Shown piece after piece: positions 31,246 to 40,619 of a stretch of 64,000 bases of DNA. The stretch is from Streptomyces avermitilis MA-4680 = NBRC 14893. Lineage in GTDB: Bacteria; Actinomycetota; Actinomycetes; Streptomycetales; Streptomycetaceae. The stretch spans positions 2,294,001 through 2,358,000 of the forward strand of contig NC_003155.5 of the NCBI RefSeq assembly GCF_000009765.2, in the 5' to 3' direction. Position numbers and translations under genes: made by a program. The notes beneath the pieces are model-generated. The model saw nothing but the letters and a program-made list of their open reading frames with translations. It had not been told where the DNA came from and did no database searches. How positions within the stretch are numbered: the stretch's first letter is position 1; every line of letters begins with the position of its first letter.

Positions 31246-33708
31246 TCAGCGTCTCGGCAGTGTCAGTTCGAACCACACCGTCTTGCCCGCGCTCGTACGG
31301 CTGGCCCCCCATTCCCGGGCCAGTGTGCTGACCACCCGCAGACCCCGCCCGAACTCGTCGGCAGGTCCCGCGCCGCGCAGCGACGGCAGCGTGTGGTCCT
31401 CGTCATCGACCTCGCACAGCAGGGTCTCGCCGCGCACCAGACGCAGCTCGACCCGACGGCTGCGGGCATGGCGTACGGCATTGGTGACCAGCTCGCCGAC
31501 CATCAACTCGGCGTTGTCCGCCAGGCTGTTCAGTCCCCATTCGTGCAGTTGCTCACGCACCGCCGCACGCGCCCGGCCCACCTCGACGGGGTCGAGGGCG
31601 AAGCGCCACAGGGCGACGTCCTCGGGGGCGATGCCGCCCAGCCGGGCCATCAGCAGCGCCACGTCGTCCTTGCGTCCGCCCCGGACGTTGAGGGCGCGGA
31701 TGATGGTGTCGCAGGCGTCGTCCATGGAGGCGGCGGGGTGGGCGGCGGACTCGCAGAGGGTGGCGAGACCCACCCCGATGTCCTCGCCGCGCACCTCGAC
31801 CAGGCCGTCGGTGCACATCACCAGCCGGTCCCCGGGCGCCACGGGCACGCGTACCGACTCGAACGGCACCCCGCCGACGCCGATGGGCGCACCCGTCGGC
31901 AGGTCGAGCAGTTCGCTGCGGCCGTCCTCGGCGCGGACCAGCACCGGGGGTATGTGGCCCGCGTTGGCGATCTCCAGCTCGCTCGTGATCGGGTCGTAGA
32001 CCGCGTACAGACAGGTCGCGAGGTAGGTGTCGCCGAGCCGCTGGGCGAGGTCGTCGAGGTTGCGCAGCAGCTGGGCGGGCGGCAGGTCGAGCGCCGCCAT
32101 GGTCTGTACGGCCGTACGCAACTGGCCCATCATCGCGGCGGAGTTCAGGCCGTGACCCATGACGTCGCCGACGACCAGGGCGGTGCGGGAGCCGGGCAGT
32201 TTCACCGAGTCGAACCAGTCACCGCCGACCCGTCCCAGCAACGTGCCCGGCAGATAGCGGGTCGCGATGTCGCAGCCGGCCATGCGGGGCGCGATGTGCG
32301 GCAGCATGCTGTCCTGGAGGGTCTCGGCGACGCTCTCCTGGTAGGTGTACATGCGCGCGTTGTCGAGCACGAGGCCCGCGCGGGCGGCGAGTTCGGCGCC
32401 GGTGACCCGGTCCATGTCGTTGAACTCGACGCGCTCCGGATGCCGCAGCAGGATCATGAAGCCGAGCACCACGTTGCGGGCCTTCAGGGGCACGACCAGC
32501 ATGGAGCGGTTGTTGATGAGCGGCCGGATGTCGCGCTTCTCGAACTGCGCGGCGATGGCGTGCCCCATCTGCTCGCTGATGCGCGGCACGAGAACGGGCT
32601 GCCCGCTGGTCATGCACTGGAAGAACGGCGTGTGCGCCGGGAACGGCATGGCCTCGCCGACCGGTACGACGTCGTCCCAGCGGCCCGGTTCGTCGGTGTG
32701 CTCGACGGCGACCCGGTGCCACATCGTGGTGGTGTCGGGCACGCCGTCGGGGAAGCCCTCGCCGGCGACGACCTGTTCGCGCAGATAGGTGCCCGCGACG
32801 TCCGTGAAGCGCGGTACGACGGCCTTGCTGACCTCGATGATGGTCTGCGCCAGATCGAGCGAGGTGCCGATGCGTCCGCTGACCTCGTTGAGGAACTCCA
32901 GGCGTTCGCGTACGGCGACGTACTCGAGGTCCTCGCCCTCGTCCTGGACGTCCTGCGGCACGCTCTCGCCCGACGCCACCGCCCTGGCGGCCCGCTCGCG
33001 ACGCGCCTTGCGCTCCGCCCGCCGGGGCACACCCCAGTCGGGAGTGACGGGCACCCGGTCGTTCTGACTGAACTCCAGTACGGGATAACCCAGTTCGAGA
33101 ACCTGCGAGACGATGCGCGCGCTCTCGCCGACGCTCATGCTGGGCAGGATCTCGGGCAGTTCGCGGGCCAGCTCCTCGGCGCCGGGGAAGTCGGTGTGCA
33201 GGGCGAAGCCGGGCGCGATGCGCTCGACGGCGACGCCCTCGGCACCCCGGGCGTCGGGGCGCAGCGCGTCCGCGTCGGCGGCCAGCACCAGCAGCCGCTC
33301 GGGGCCCGGGCCCACCAGGGGGTACGCCCACCACAGCACGTCGATGCGGTCACGCTCCGGCACCCGGAGCCGGGCCCGGCCGGCGGCCGGGTAGGAGAGC
33401 CATCCGCCGAGGGAGGACTCCAGGTCGGGGCCCAACCCTTCATACGCCGCGTACGCACCGTACGGCGCGATCTCGTCGTCGGGGAGCGCCCCGGAGACGG
33501 GGAGCAGGTCGACGGCGGGACGGCCCACCGCGTCCTCCCTCGATGTGCCGAACAGCCGGCGTGCGCCCCTGCTCCAGTGCGAGACCAGGCCCGCACGGTC
33601 GACGACGACCACGGCGAGGGGGATACGCCCGGCCGCGGTGGCCCGCTCCACCGCGCCGTGCCCAGCTCCGTGGCCGGAAGGTGCGCCCCACTCGGTGCCA
33701 CGTTCCAT
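31246..33708 (-). CDS. PAS-GAF-PP2C (SpoIIE) phosphatase with HATPase domain
   Basis: About 820 residues. A PAS-like module (residues 30-80: LAVVVVDRAGLVSHWSRGAR, RLFGTSREDAVGR) leads to a linker, then a GAF domain (about 290-460), and an SpoIIE-type PP2C phosphatase (about 480-690: GGDWFDSVKLPGSRTALVVG, DVMGHGLNSAAMMGQ, CTDGLVEVRGEDIG). The C-terminal HATPase resembles an anti-sigma kinase (ELMVGELVTNAVRHARSRRV). This is the common Streptomyces architecture controlling partner-switching regulation of SigB-type sigma factors. ATG 33708 is chosen; the frame is open to 33846 but that extension is not family-like. Confidence 0.9.
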   Translation of the reverse strand: MERGTEWGAPSGHGAGHGAVERATAAGRIPLAVVVVDRAGLVSHWSRGARRLFGTSREDAVGRPAVDLLPVSGALPDDEIAPYGAYAAYEGLGPDLESSLGGWLSYPAAGRARLRVPERDRIDVLWWAYPLVGPGPERLLVLAADADALRPDARGAEGVAVERIAPGFALHTDFPGAEELARELPEILPSMSVGESARIVSQVLELGYPVLEFSQNDRVPVTPDWGVPRRAERKARRERAARAVASGESVPQDVQDEGEDLEYVAVRERLEFLNEVSGRIGTSLDLAQTIIEVSKAVVPRFTDVAGTYLREQVVAGEGFPDGVPDTTTMWHRVAVEHTDEPGRWDDVVPVGEAMPFPAHTPFFQCMTSGQPVLVPRISEQMGHAIAAQFEKRDIRPLINNRSMLVVPLKARNVVLGFMILLRHPERVEFNDMDRVTGAELAARAGLVLDNARMYTYQESVAETLQDSMLPHIAPRMAGCDIATRYLPGTLLGRVGGDWFDSVKLPGSRTALVVGDVMGHGLNSAAMMGQLRTAVQTMAALDLPPAQLLRNLDDLAQRLGDTYLATCLYAVYDPITSELEIANAGHIPPVLVRAEDGRSELLDLPTGAPIGVGGVPFESVRVPVAPGDRLVMCTDGLVEVRGEDIGVGLATLCESAAHPAASMDDACDTIIRALNVRGGRKDDVALLMARLGGIAPEDVALWRFALDPVEVGRARAAVREQLHEWGLNSLADNAELMVGELVTNAVRHARSRRVELRLVRGETLLCEVDDEDHTLPSLRGAGPADEFGRGLRVVSTLAREWGASRTSAGKTVWFELTLPRR

Positions 33709-33905
33709 GGCCCAGGCCCTCTCTCCCCACGGCTCCGCAAGATCTGTGCCGCCCTCACCACGGTACGGCGGCGGTCGGTCGCGATGTGTGGCAATACGGG
33801 AATTTGAGTCTCCGGGGGCGGCTCCGGCGTACGACACGGTCCGCACGCGCTCCGGTCCCGCCGGGGAGAGCCGTCCGGCGGGTCAGTCCTCGTGTCCCGG
33901 TCGGG

Positions 33906-36284
33906 TCAGTCCTCGTGCCCCAACTGCAAGTCGCGTTCCGTCCTGCCGCCCCCGGCGACCTGGAGCACGGTGGCCACCGGCGGATAGCCCGCCGCGATGA
34001 CCGTGTACTCCCCCGACGAGAGATCGACGAACCGGAACGTTCCGTCACCGCCCGTGGTGAGCGTGTCGACGACGTTGCCCGCCGCGTCCAGCAGCGTCAC
34101 CCGCGCGTCCTCGACGGGCCGCCCACCCCCGGCCCGTACCGTGCCCCGCAGCACCGCACCGCCGGCCAGTTCCACGTCCTGCCGGGTCTCACGCGCGGCC
34201 TGCACGGTGACGGGGAGCGCGGCCGGACGGAACGCGGGGGCGCTGGCGGCCAGGGTGTACTCCCCGGCCACCAACTCGGTGATGACGTAGCCCCCTTCGC
34301 GTCCGCTGCGGGTGGTGGAGACCACCTCGCCGTGGACGTTGGTGAGGGTCACGATGGCCTCGCGCACGGGGGTGCCGTCCGCCGTGAGCACGCTCCCGGC
34401 GAGCCTGCCCGCGCCGCCGAGCACGACGTCCAGTTCCACCGGACGCTCGCCGACGGTCACCGACACGGCCTGCGGCTGGTGGCCGCCCGCCGCGGCGATC
34501 AGGACGTACGACCCTGATCCGGGCGTGGACAGCGCGTACCGTCCGTCCTCGCCGCTGGCCCCCCGTCCGATCTGCTGCCCCGCGACGTCGATGAGGGTGA
34601 GCGCGGCGCGCGGCACGACGGTGCCGTCGGGGTGCTGCACGGTGCCGCAGACGGGCACACCGGCGGCGTACGGCGAACGCGCCTGCGGGACCTGGGCGAG
34701 GGAGACGGGCTCGGCGGGGGCGTTGTGGGACACCAGTGGTTTCTCCTTGAGAAAGAAAGCGATGAGCAGGCCCAGGACGAGCACCGGCACGAGGAAGAGG
34801 AAGATGCGCGGCATGGCGTCGGCGTAGGCGGCGACATAGCCGTCGCGCAGGTCCGGGGGAAGCGCGTGGACGAGTTGCGGGGTGAGGGACTCGGGGTCGG
34901 GAAGCCGGGCGCCCGCGCGCGTGGGAAGGCGTTCCTCCAGCGCGTCGGCGAGCCGATGGGCGAACAGTGTGCCGAACACGGCGGCGCCGACGCTGCCGCC
35001 GATCTGCCGGAAGTAGTTGTTGGCGCTGGTCGCGGTGCCCAGGTCGGCGGGGCGCACCGAGTTCTGCACGGCGAGGACCAGGACCGGCATCACCATGCCG
35101 ATGCCGGCGCCGAGGACGGCCATCCAGATGCTGTACTGGAGCCGGGGCGTGTCCGCTTCGAGCCGGGAGAGCAGCCACATGCCGACGGCGGCCAGGACGC
35201 TGCCGAGGATCGGCCACATCCGGTACCGGCCGGTGTGGCTGATGAGCTGCCCGGCGATGATCGAGGCGCCGACGATCCCCGCCATCATGGGCAGCATCAG
35301 CAGTCCGGACTCGGTGGCCGAGGCGCCGTCGACCATCTGGAGGAAGGTCGGCAGATAGCTGGCCGCGCCGAACAGCGCGACACCGATGACGAGTCCGACG
35401 AGCCCGGTGACGTTGAAGACGGAGTCCCTGAACAGCCGCAGGGGGATGAGGGGTTCGGGCGCGAAGTGCTCGACGACCAGGAAGAGGACGGCCGCGACGC
35501 ACGCGCCCGCGCCGAGCCCCAGGATGATCCGCGAGTCCCACGCGTACTCGGTGCCGCCCCAACTGGTGAGCAGTACCGCGCAGGTGGACGCCACGGCCAG
35601 CAGCAGCGCCCCGAGAACGTCGAGGCGCGCCTTGGTGAGGGGCTTGGGCAGTTTCAGCGCGACGGTGACGACGGCCAGGGTGACCAGGCCGAAGGGCGCG
35701 TTGATGTAGAAGCACCACCGCCAGGAGAGGTGGTCCGTGAAATAGCCGCCGAGAAGGGGCCCGGCGACGGAGGCGAGACCGAAGGCGGCGCCGATCAGGC
35801 CCATGAAGCGGCCGCGTTCGCGTGGCGGGACGATGTCCGCGATGATCGCCTGGACGCCGATCATGAGTCCGCCGGCGCCGAGGCCCTGGATCGCGCGGAA
35901 GGCGATCAGCTGATCCATGGTCCGCGCCCGGCCGGCGAGCACGGAGCCGACGACGAAGACGACGATCGCGAACTGGAAGACGCCCTTGCGGCCGAAGAGA
36001 TCGCCGCACTTTCCGTAGACGGGCAGTGCGACGGTGGCGGTGAGCAGATACGCGGTGATCGCCCAGGACATCCTGTCCAGACCGTGCAGCTCGCCGACGA
36101 TCTTCGGGAGCGCGGTGGCCACGATCATCTGCTCGAGGGCGGCGAGCAGCATGGCGAGCATGAGGGCGCAGAAGACCAACCGCACCCGGCGCGGGCCGAG
36201 TTGCGCGGGCCCGGGCGCCGGTGGGGCGGGGGTGTCCGAGGGCTCGGCGGCCGGCTCGTCCTTGACCAGAGTGGTCCCGCCCAC
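33906..36284 (-). CDS. MFS (DHA2, 14-TM) transporter fused to three carboxypeptidase-regulatory-like domains
   Basis: A 792-residue protein. Residues about 30-535 are a DHA2-type drug:H+ antiporter: [20 protein letters not shown] (motif D1), [11 protein letters not shown] (motif A), [16 protein letters not shown] (motif B) and [20 protein letters not shown] (motif C). After the last helix ([20 protein letters not shown]), three beta-sandwich repeats follow: [40 protein letters not shown] and [20 protein letters not shown], each ending in G-x-Y-x-L/V. GTG 36284 with GGGGAG 6 nt upstream is chosen. The domains would lie at the membrane side reached by the C-terminus. Confidence 0.85.
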   Translation of the reverse strand: MGGTTLVKDEPAAEPSDTPAPPAPGPAQLGPRRVRLVFCALMLAMLLAALEQMIVATALPKIVGELHGLDRMSWAITAYLLTATVALPVYGKCGDLFGRKGVFQFAIVVFVVGSVLAGRARTMDQLIAFRAIQGLGAGGLMIGVQAIIADIVPPRERGRFMGLIGAAFGLASVAGPLLGGYFTDHLSWRWCFYINAPFGLVTLAVVTVALKLPKPLTKARLDVLGALLLAVASTCAVLLTSWGGTEYAWDSRIILGLGAGACVAAVLFLVVEHFAPEPLIPLRLFRDSVFNVTGLVGLVIGVALFGAASYLPTFLQMVDGASATESGLLMLPMMAGIVGASIIAGQLISHTGRYRMWPILGSVLAAVGMWLLSRLEADTPRLQYSIWMAVLGAGIGMVMPVLVLAVQNSVRPADLGTATSANNYFRQIGGSVGAAVFGTLFAHRLADALEERLPTRAGARLPDPESLTPQLVHALPPDLRDGYVAAYADAMPRIFLFLVPVLVLGLLIAFFLKEKPLVSHNAPAEPVSLAQVPQARSPYAAGVPVCGTVQHPDGTVVPRAALTLIDVAGQQIGRGASGEDGRYALSTPGSGSYVLIAAAGGHQPQAVSVTVGERPVELDVVLGGAGRLAGSVLTADGTPVREAIVTLTNVHGEVVSTTRSGREGGYVITELVAGEYTLAASAPAFRPAALPVTVQAARETRQDVELAGGAVLRGTVRAGGGRPVEDARVTLLDAAGNVVDTLTTGGDGTFRFVDLSSGEYTVIAAGYPPVATVLQVAGGGRTERDLQLGHED

Positions 36285-36437
36285 GTCTCGCTCCCCATCG
36301 TCGCGCTCGCCGCACAATTGCCGCTTTCCGCGACAACTACGAGCAAGCGCGACGAGTTACGGCGTACTACCGCAGGACCGGGAGATCCACTCGAAACGGT
36401 GAGGGTGGCAACGCGCCCCGGATGATTGCCTCTTGGG

Positions 36438-36881
36438 CTACTTCTCCATCGCGGCGGCGAGGTTGGCGAGTTCCGCGTCGTAGATCCGGGCGAGGCCCTT
36501 GGGCGCGAAGGTCCTCTCGAAGAAGCCGCCGATGCCGCCGGCGCCGTTCCACACGCTGGTGACGACGACGCGGGACTTGCCCTCGCCGGCCGGGGTGACC
36601 CGCCAGGTGGTGACCATCGAGGAGTTGCGGTCCTTCTCGACGAGCTCGCCGTCGGTCGGCTCGGTCACCTCGAGGAGGCAGTCGCGGACGCGCTTGCTGG
36701 TGGCCTGGAGCTTCCAGTGGACGAGGGTGCCCTCGCCGTCGCCGCCCTCGCGCACCTCGTACTCGCTGAAGTGCTCCGGCAGCACCTTCGCGCGGGCGTC
36801 GCTGTAGTCGGCGAGGGCGTCGAACACCTTCTCCGCGTCCGCCGCGATGATCCGCTCCGTCGTGGCTTCGACCTGCGCCAT
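36438..36881 (-). CDS. SRPBCC family protein
   Basis: A 147-residue START-like fold protein: VEATTERIIAADAEKVFDAL, ADYSDARAKVLPEHFSEYEV, WKLQATSKRVRDCLLEVTEP and a C-terminal helix FFERTFAPKGLARIYDAELA. Polyketide-cyclase-like SRPBCC proteins bind hydrophobic ligands; no enzymatic role can be assigned. ATG 36881 has GGAGGA 8 nt upstream. It diverges from the radical SAM gene. Confidence 0.85.
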   Translation of the reverse strand: MAQVEATTERIIAADAEKVFDALADYSDARAKVLPEHFSEYEVREGGDGEGTLVHWKLQATSKRVRDCLLEVTEPTDGELVEKDRNSSMVTTWRVTPAGEGKSRVVVTSVWNGAGGIGGFFERTFAPKGLARIYDAELANLAAAMEK

Positions 36882-36997
36882 TGCGTTCCTCCAGCACCTG
36901 GATTCTCGGGGTTGACGGTCAGCCAACCACCCCGTGGCCCGGCCGCCCAAATCGGGGTGCCCCTCAGCCACCGAAAGGCGAGGTCGCACGATCAAGG

Positions 36998-37009
36998 GAA
37001 CATGTGTTC
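36998..37009 (+). promoter_or_regulatory. LexA (SOS) box
   Basis: GAACATGTGTTC is an exact GAAC-N4-GTTC palindrome, the actinobacterial/Bacillus-type LexA operator. It lies 33 nt before the ATG of the radical SAM gene. A TATTCT-like -10 (37010-37015) follows immediately, so bound LexA would cover the promoter. Confidence 0.75.
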
Positions 37010-37041
37010 TATTCTGTGGTCAGTGCTACCGAGGAGGCGTC

Positions 37042-38082
37042 ATGCGCTGGGAGAACCTCACAGCGGGCCCCGCCGGGGACCCCGCCCGAGACGCCGCGCT
37101 GTTCGGCGCGGACGCGGTGACCACCCGTACCTTCGACACCCCGGAGTTCCGCGGCATCACCTTCCACGAGATCCGGGCCCGCTCGATCGTGAACCGGGTG
37201 CCGGGGGCCTCGCGCATGCCGTTCGAGTGGACGGTGAACCCCTATCGAGGCTGCACACACGCGTGCGTGTACTGCTTCGCCCGCAAGACGCACAGCTATC
37301 TGGACCTCGACACGGGTCTCGGCTTCGACTCGCAGATCGTGGTCAAGATCAACGCGCCGGACCTGCTGCGCCGCCAGCTCGCCTCACGCCGCTGGCACGG
37401 GGAGCACGTCGCGATGGGCACCAATGTCGACTGCTACCAGCGGGCCGAGGGCCGCTACCAGCTCATGCCCGGCATCATCGCGGCCCTGCGCGACCACGCG
37501 AACCCCTTCTCGATCCTCACCAAGGGCACGCTGATCCTGCGCGACCTCGACCTCCTCGAGCAGGCCGCCGAGGTCACCGACGTCGGCATCTCCGTGTCCG
37601 TCGGCTTCACCGACCACGAGCTGTGGCGCACCGTCGAACCGGGCACCCCGGCCCCGGAGCGCCGCCTGGACGTCGTGCGCACCCTGAGCGAGCACGGCAT
37701 CGGCTGCGGCGTCCTGATGGCCCCGGTCATCCCCTTCCTGAGCGATCAACCGGCCCAACTCCGCGCCACCGTACGGGCGATCGCCGCCGCCGGGGCCACC
37801 TCCGTCACGCCCCTGGTGCTGCATCTGCGGCCCGGCGCCCGGGAGTGGTTCATGGCCTGGCTCGAGCACCATCACCCGTACCTCGTGCGCCGCTACGAGC
37901 GCCTGTACGCGGAGGGCGCGTACGCCCCCAAGTGGTACCAGCGCCGGATCACCCGTCAGGTCCACGAACTGGCCCAGGAGTACGGCATCGGCCCCACGCG
38001 CGCGGGGATGCCGCGCCGGATACCCGAACCCGAACCCGAGACGCCGCCGACGCCCGAGCCGACGCAGCTCACGCTGCTCTGA
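37042..38082 (+). CDS. Rv2578c-like radical SAM protein
   Basis: A 346-residue enzyme. NPYRGCTHACVYCFARKTH carries the C-x3-C-x2-C ligands for the 4Fe-4S cluster that cleaves SAM. LDTGLGFDSQIVVKINAPDL, GTNVDCYQRAEGRYQLMPGI and FSILTKGTLILRDLDLL follow, the pattern of the SplB/Rv2578c-type radical SAM family, related to DNA photoproduct lyase. ATG 37042 follows GAGGAGG (37031-37037). A perfect LexA box lies just upstream, which points to DNA-damage induction; my recollection is that the mycobacterial homologue also lies in the SOS regulon. Confidence 0.88.
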   Translation: MRWENLTAGPAGDPARDAALFGADAVTTRTFDTPEFRGITFHEIRARSIVNRVPGASRMPFEWTVNPYRGCTHACVYCFARKTHSYLDLDTGLGFDSQIVVKINAPDLLRRQLASRRWHGEHVAMGTNVDCYQRAEGRYQLMPGIIAALRDHANPFSILTKGTLILRDLDLLEQAAEVTDVGISVSVGFTDHELWRTVEPGTPAPERRLDVVRTLSEHGIGCGVLMAPVIPFLSDQPAQLRATVRAIAAAGATSVTPLVLHLRPGAREWFMAWLEHHHPYLVRRYERLYAEGAYAPKWYQRRITRQVHELAQEYGIGPTRAGMPRRIPEPEPETPPTPEPTQLTLL

Positions 38083-38104
38083 GGGCATCCGAGCGCATCC
38101 CGCT

Positions 38105-38116
38105 ACCCAATTGGGT
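38105..38116 (+). promoter_or_regulatory. 12-bp palindrome before the secreted peptidase gene
   Basis: ACCCAATTGGGT is perfectly self-complementary and unusually AT-rich for the window. It lies 103 nt before the TTG start of the tripeptidyl aminopeptidase gene. A second symmetric element, AGAAC-AC-GTTCT, follows at 38129-38140. Both are operator-like. Confidence 0.4.
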
Positions 38117-38218
38117 CAAGTCTCGACAGAACACGTTCTTCCGGGCGCCGTTTCCGGGACGATGCGGCGAGGGCCGTGACACCCGCGGTCCGACACCCTG
38201 CGTCCTGGGAGGCCTCGC

Positions 38219-39796
38219 TTGAGAAAACGCGCAGCCGTGCTGTGCGGTGCCGCCGTGATGGTGGCCGGGATGCTCACCACCGCACCTGCCGACGCGAGTG
38301 CTCCACGCACCGCGCGGACCGCATCCGCCGCGAAGCTCACCTGGAAGAAGTGCGGCACCGCCGACTTTCCGAAACTGCAGTGCACGTCCCTGAAGGTGCC
38401 GCTCGACCACGCGCACCCGGGCGGGCGGAAGATCACGCTCGCCCTGTCCCGGGTCCCGCACACCGCGAAGACGTACCAGGGCCCGCTGCTGGTCAACCCC
38501 GGCGGCCCCGGCGGCAGCGGTCTCGCGCTCGCCGGATTCGTCGCGTCCTCGCTGCCCAAGGCGGTCGCGGCGCAGTACGACGTGATCGGCTTCGACCCGC
38601 GGGGCGTGGGCAGCAGCAAGCCGGCCCTGGACTGCAAGCCGGGGCACTTCAAGCCGGTACGCCCGGACTCCGTGCCCAGCACTCCCGCCCTGGAGAAGGC
38701 CAACGTCTCCCGTGCGACGTCCTTCGCCAAGGCGTGCGGCACCAAGTACGCGAGCCTGCTGCCGTACCTCGACACCATCAGCGCCGCACGCGACCTGGAC
38801 TCGATCCGCCAGTCGCTCGACGCCAAGAAGATCAACTACTTGGGCTACTCGTACGGCACCTACCTCGGCGCCGTCTACGCGAAGCTCTACCCGGACCGGG
38901 TACGCCGGCTGGTCCTCGACTCGATCGTCGATCCCACGGGCGTCTGGTACGACGACAACATCGCGCAGGACTACGCCTTCAACGACCGCCATCTGGCGTT
39001 CCTGGCGTGGGTCGCCAAGCACAACAAGACGTACAAGCTCGGCACCGACCCGGCCAAGGTCGGGGCCAAGTGGTACGCGATGCGGGCGGCGCTCGCCAAG
39101 AAGCCGGCCCAGAAGAAGGTGGGCGCCTCCGAGCTGGAGGACACCTTCATCCCCGGCGGCTACTACAACGGCTACTGGCCCCACCTCGCCGAGGCGTTCG
39201 CGGCCTATGTGAACGACAAGAACTCCGACCCGTTGGTGAAGGCGTACGCGAACTTCGGCGCGGTCGACGCCGCGGGAGACAACGGCTACAGCGTCTACAC
39301 CTCGGTGCAGTGCCGTGACGTGTCCTGGCCGCGCGACTGGAACCAGTGGCGCAAGGACAACTGGGCGGTGTACGAGAAGGCGCCGTTCATGGCCTGGAAC
39401 AACGCCTGGTACAACGCGCCGTGCGCGTTCTGGCCGACGAGTTCGGCACGTCCGGTGGACCTGTCCAACAACGCGCTGCCGCCGGCGCTGCTCTTCCAGG
39501 CGACGAACGACGCGGCCACCCCGTACGAGGGCGGCGTGACCGTCCATCACCTCCTGCGCGGCTCCAGCCTGGTGGTCGAGCAGGGCGGCGGGAACCACGG
39601 CATCACGCTGAGCGGGAACGCCTGTCTGGACAAGCACCTGGCGACATATCTCACCAACGGAAAGGTGCCGCACGGCGGCGGCGACATCGACGCGGTGTGC
39701 AAGAAGGTGCCCGACCCGGCGCCGTCGAGCACCAAGGCGTTGCCCTCCGCGGCCCGCGGCTCGGCGCTGCACGGGCTGCTCGGCTTCCGCGGCTGA
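38219..39796 (+). CDS. secreted tripeptidyl aminopeptidase-like alpha/beta hydrolase
   Basis: A 525-residue exported serine peptidase. The signal peptide (RKRAAVLCGAAVMVAGMLTT, cleavage near ADA-SA at about 26) precedes LTWKKCGTADFPKLQCTSLK. LLVNPGGPGGSGLALAG gives the oxyanion region, NYLGYSYGTYLGAVYAKLYP the GYSYG nucleophile elbow, FQATNDAATPYEGG the Asp, and EQGGGNHGITL the catalytic His. This is the Streptomyces Tap/SlpD-E family, which removes tripeptides from extracellular proteins. TTG 38219 has GGGAGG 6 nt upstream; a signal peptide begins exactly there. Confidence 0.9.
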   Translation: MRKRAAVLCGAAVMVAGMLTTAPADASAPRTARTASAAKLTWKKCGTADFPKLQCTSLKVPLDHAHPGGRKITLALSRVPHTAKTYQGPLLVNPGGPGGSGLALAGFVASSLPKAVAAQYDVIGFDPRGVGSSKPALDCKPGHFKPVRPDSVPSTPALEKANVSRATSFAKACGTKYASLLPYLDTISAARDLDSIRQSLDAKKINYLGYSYGTYLGAVYAKLYPDRVRRLVLDSIVDPTGVWYDDNIAQDYAFNDRHLAFLAWVAKHNKTYKLGTDPAKVGAKWYAMRAALAKKPAQKKVGASELEDTFIPGGYYNGYWPHLAEAFAAYVNDKNSDPLVKAYANFGAVDAAGDNGYSVYTSVQCRDVSWPRDWNQWRKDNWAVYEKAPFMAWNNAWYNAPCAFWPTSSARPVDLSNNALPPALLFQATNDAATPYEGGVTVHHLLRGSSLVVEQGGGNHGITLSGNACLDKHLATYLTNGKVPHGGGDIDAVCKKVPDPAPSSTKALPSAARGSALHGLLGFRG

Positions 39797-39841
39797 GGCC
39801 TCGCGCGAAACGGCCGCGGCCCGTCGGGGGCGTTGTCAGAC

Positions 39842-39857
39842 CCATGGTCCACCATGG
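39842..39857 (+). promoter_or_regulatory. inverted repeat CCATGGT-CC-ACCATGG
   Basis: A 7-2-7 inverted repeat ends four bases before a candidate ATG at 39862. TTGTCA (39835-39840) lies immediately before it and would serve as -35. It may be an operator or leader hairpin for the short ORF and GNAT gene. Confidence 0.35.
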
Positions 39858-39861
39858 ACGC

Positions 39862-39987
39862 ATGAGTGAACTGACCCGCGTCCCCGCCCCCGACGGGGTA
39901 GCCGCGGCGGCGCGGGGCCGCCGGATCGTCGAGCACCCGCGCGTACGTCCCGGTCGCCGCCGGGATGCCGCGGTGGTGGGCACGTGA
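39862..39987 (+). CDS. possible 41-residue leader peptide overlapping a GNAT gene
   Basis: ATG 39862 opens a short frame (MSELTRVPAPDGVAAAARGR, then Arg-rich) whose TGA overlaps the GTG of the GNAT gene by 4 bp (GTGA). The overlap is the arrangement used for translational coupling, and the GNAT gene has no good RBS of its own. The peptide is basic and matches nothing I know. It could be a real small coupled gene or chance. Confidence 0.3.
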   Translation: MSELTRVPAPDGVAAAARGRRIVEHPRVRPGRRRDAAVVGT

Positions 39988-40619
39988 CCGGCGTCCTGGT
40001 CCGGGAGATGACCCTCGACGACTGTCACCACGTCTCCACGATCCGCATCCGCGGCTGGCAGACCGCCTACGCGGGGCTGATACCCCAGTCGTACCTCGAC
40101 GCGCTCGACCTCGACGCGGACGCCGAGCGGCGCCGCACCCATCTGGTCAAGGGCGACGGCACGATGGTGAACCTGGTCGCCGAGCGGGCCGGTGAAGTCG
40201 TCGGCTGGGCCTGCCACGGGCCGTACCGGGACGGTGAAGTCCGCACGCGGGACGCCGAGTTGTACGCGATCTATGTACGCCCCGATGAGGTGGGCAAGGG
40301 TGTCGGGCAGGCTCTGCTGCGGGAGTCGACGCGGCGGTGCGCGTCCGCGGGACACCGGCACATGTTCCTGTGGGTGCTGAAGGAGAACGCCCCGGCGCGG
40401 CGCTTCTACGAGCGCTCCGGATTCGCCCCGGACGGCGCCGAGGAGCCCTTCGAGGTGCACGGCGTCACGGTGCCCGAGGTGCGGTACGTCCGCGCCCTCG
40501 GCGCTCCCCACCGAGGCGGGCGCGGTCCCGCTACTCCCGAGGCGCCCGCGGCCCCGGCAGCCGCTTCAGTGCGCCCGCCGCCGCCTGTGCGAGCGCCGGA
40601 TGCGCGAGGGCGTCCGTGA
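39984..40619 (+). CDS. GNAT N-acetyltransferase
   Basis: A 211-residue acetyltransferase. VREMTLDDCHHVSTIRIRGW, QTAYAGLIPQSYLDAL, ELYAIYVRPDEVGKGVGQAL (with the R-x-x-G-x-G/A-type acetyl-CoA loop, here VGKGVG) and LKENAPARRFYERSGFAPDG make a standard GNAT fold; the W-Q/R-TAYAGLIP start is a large actinobacterial subgroup of unknown substrate. The C-terminal 40 residues are Pro/Ala-rich, and the last 89 bp overlap the end of the converging HEAT-repeat gene. GTG 39984 is chosen. Confidence 0.87.
   Translation: MTGVLVREMTLDDCHHVSTIRIRGWQTAYAGLIPQSYLDALDLDADAERRRTHLVKGDGTMVNLVAERAGEVVGWACHGPYRDGEVRTRDAELYAIYVRPDEVGKGVGQALLRESTRRCASAGHRHMFLWVLKENAPARRFYERSGFAPDGAEEPFEVHGVTVPEVRYVRALGAPHRGGRGPATPEAPAAPAAASVRPPPPVRAPDARGRP

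Noticed and set aside
31393..33807. An 804-codon open frame opposite the PP2C gene
   Set aside because: It is antisense to a protein with recognisable PAS, GAF, PP2C and HATPase domains and shows no family of its own.
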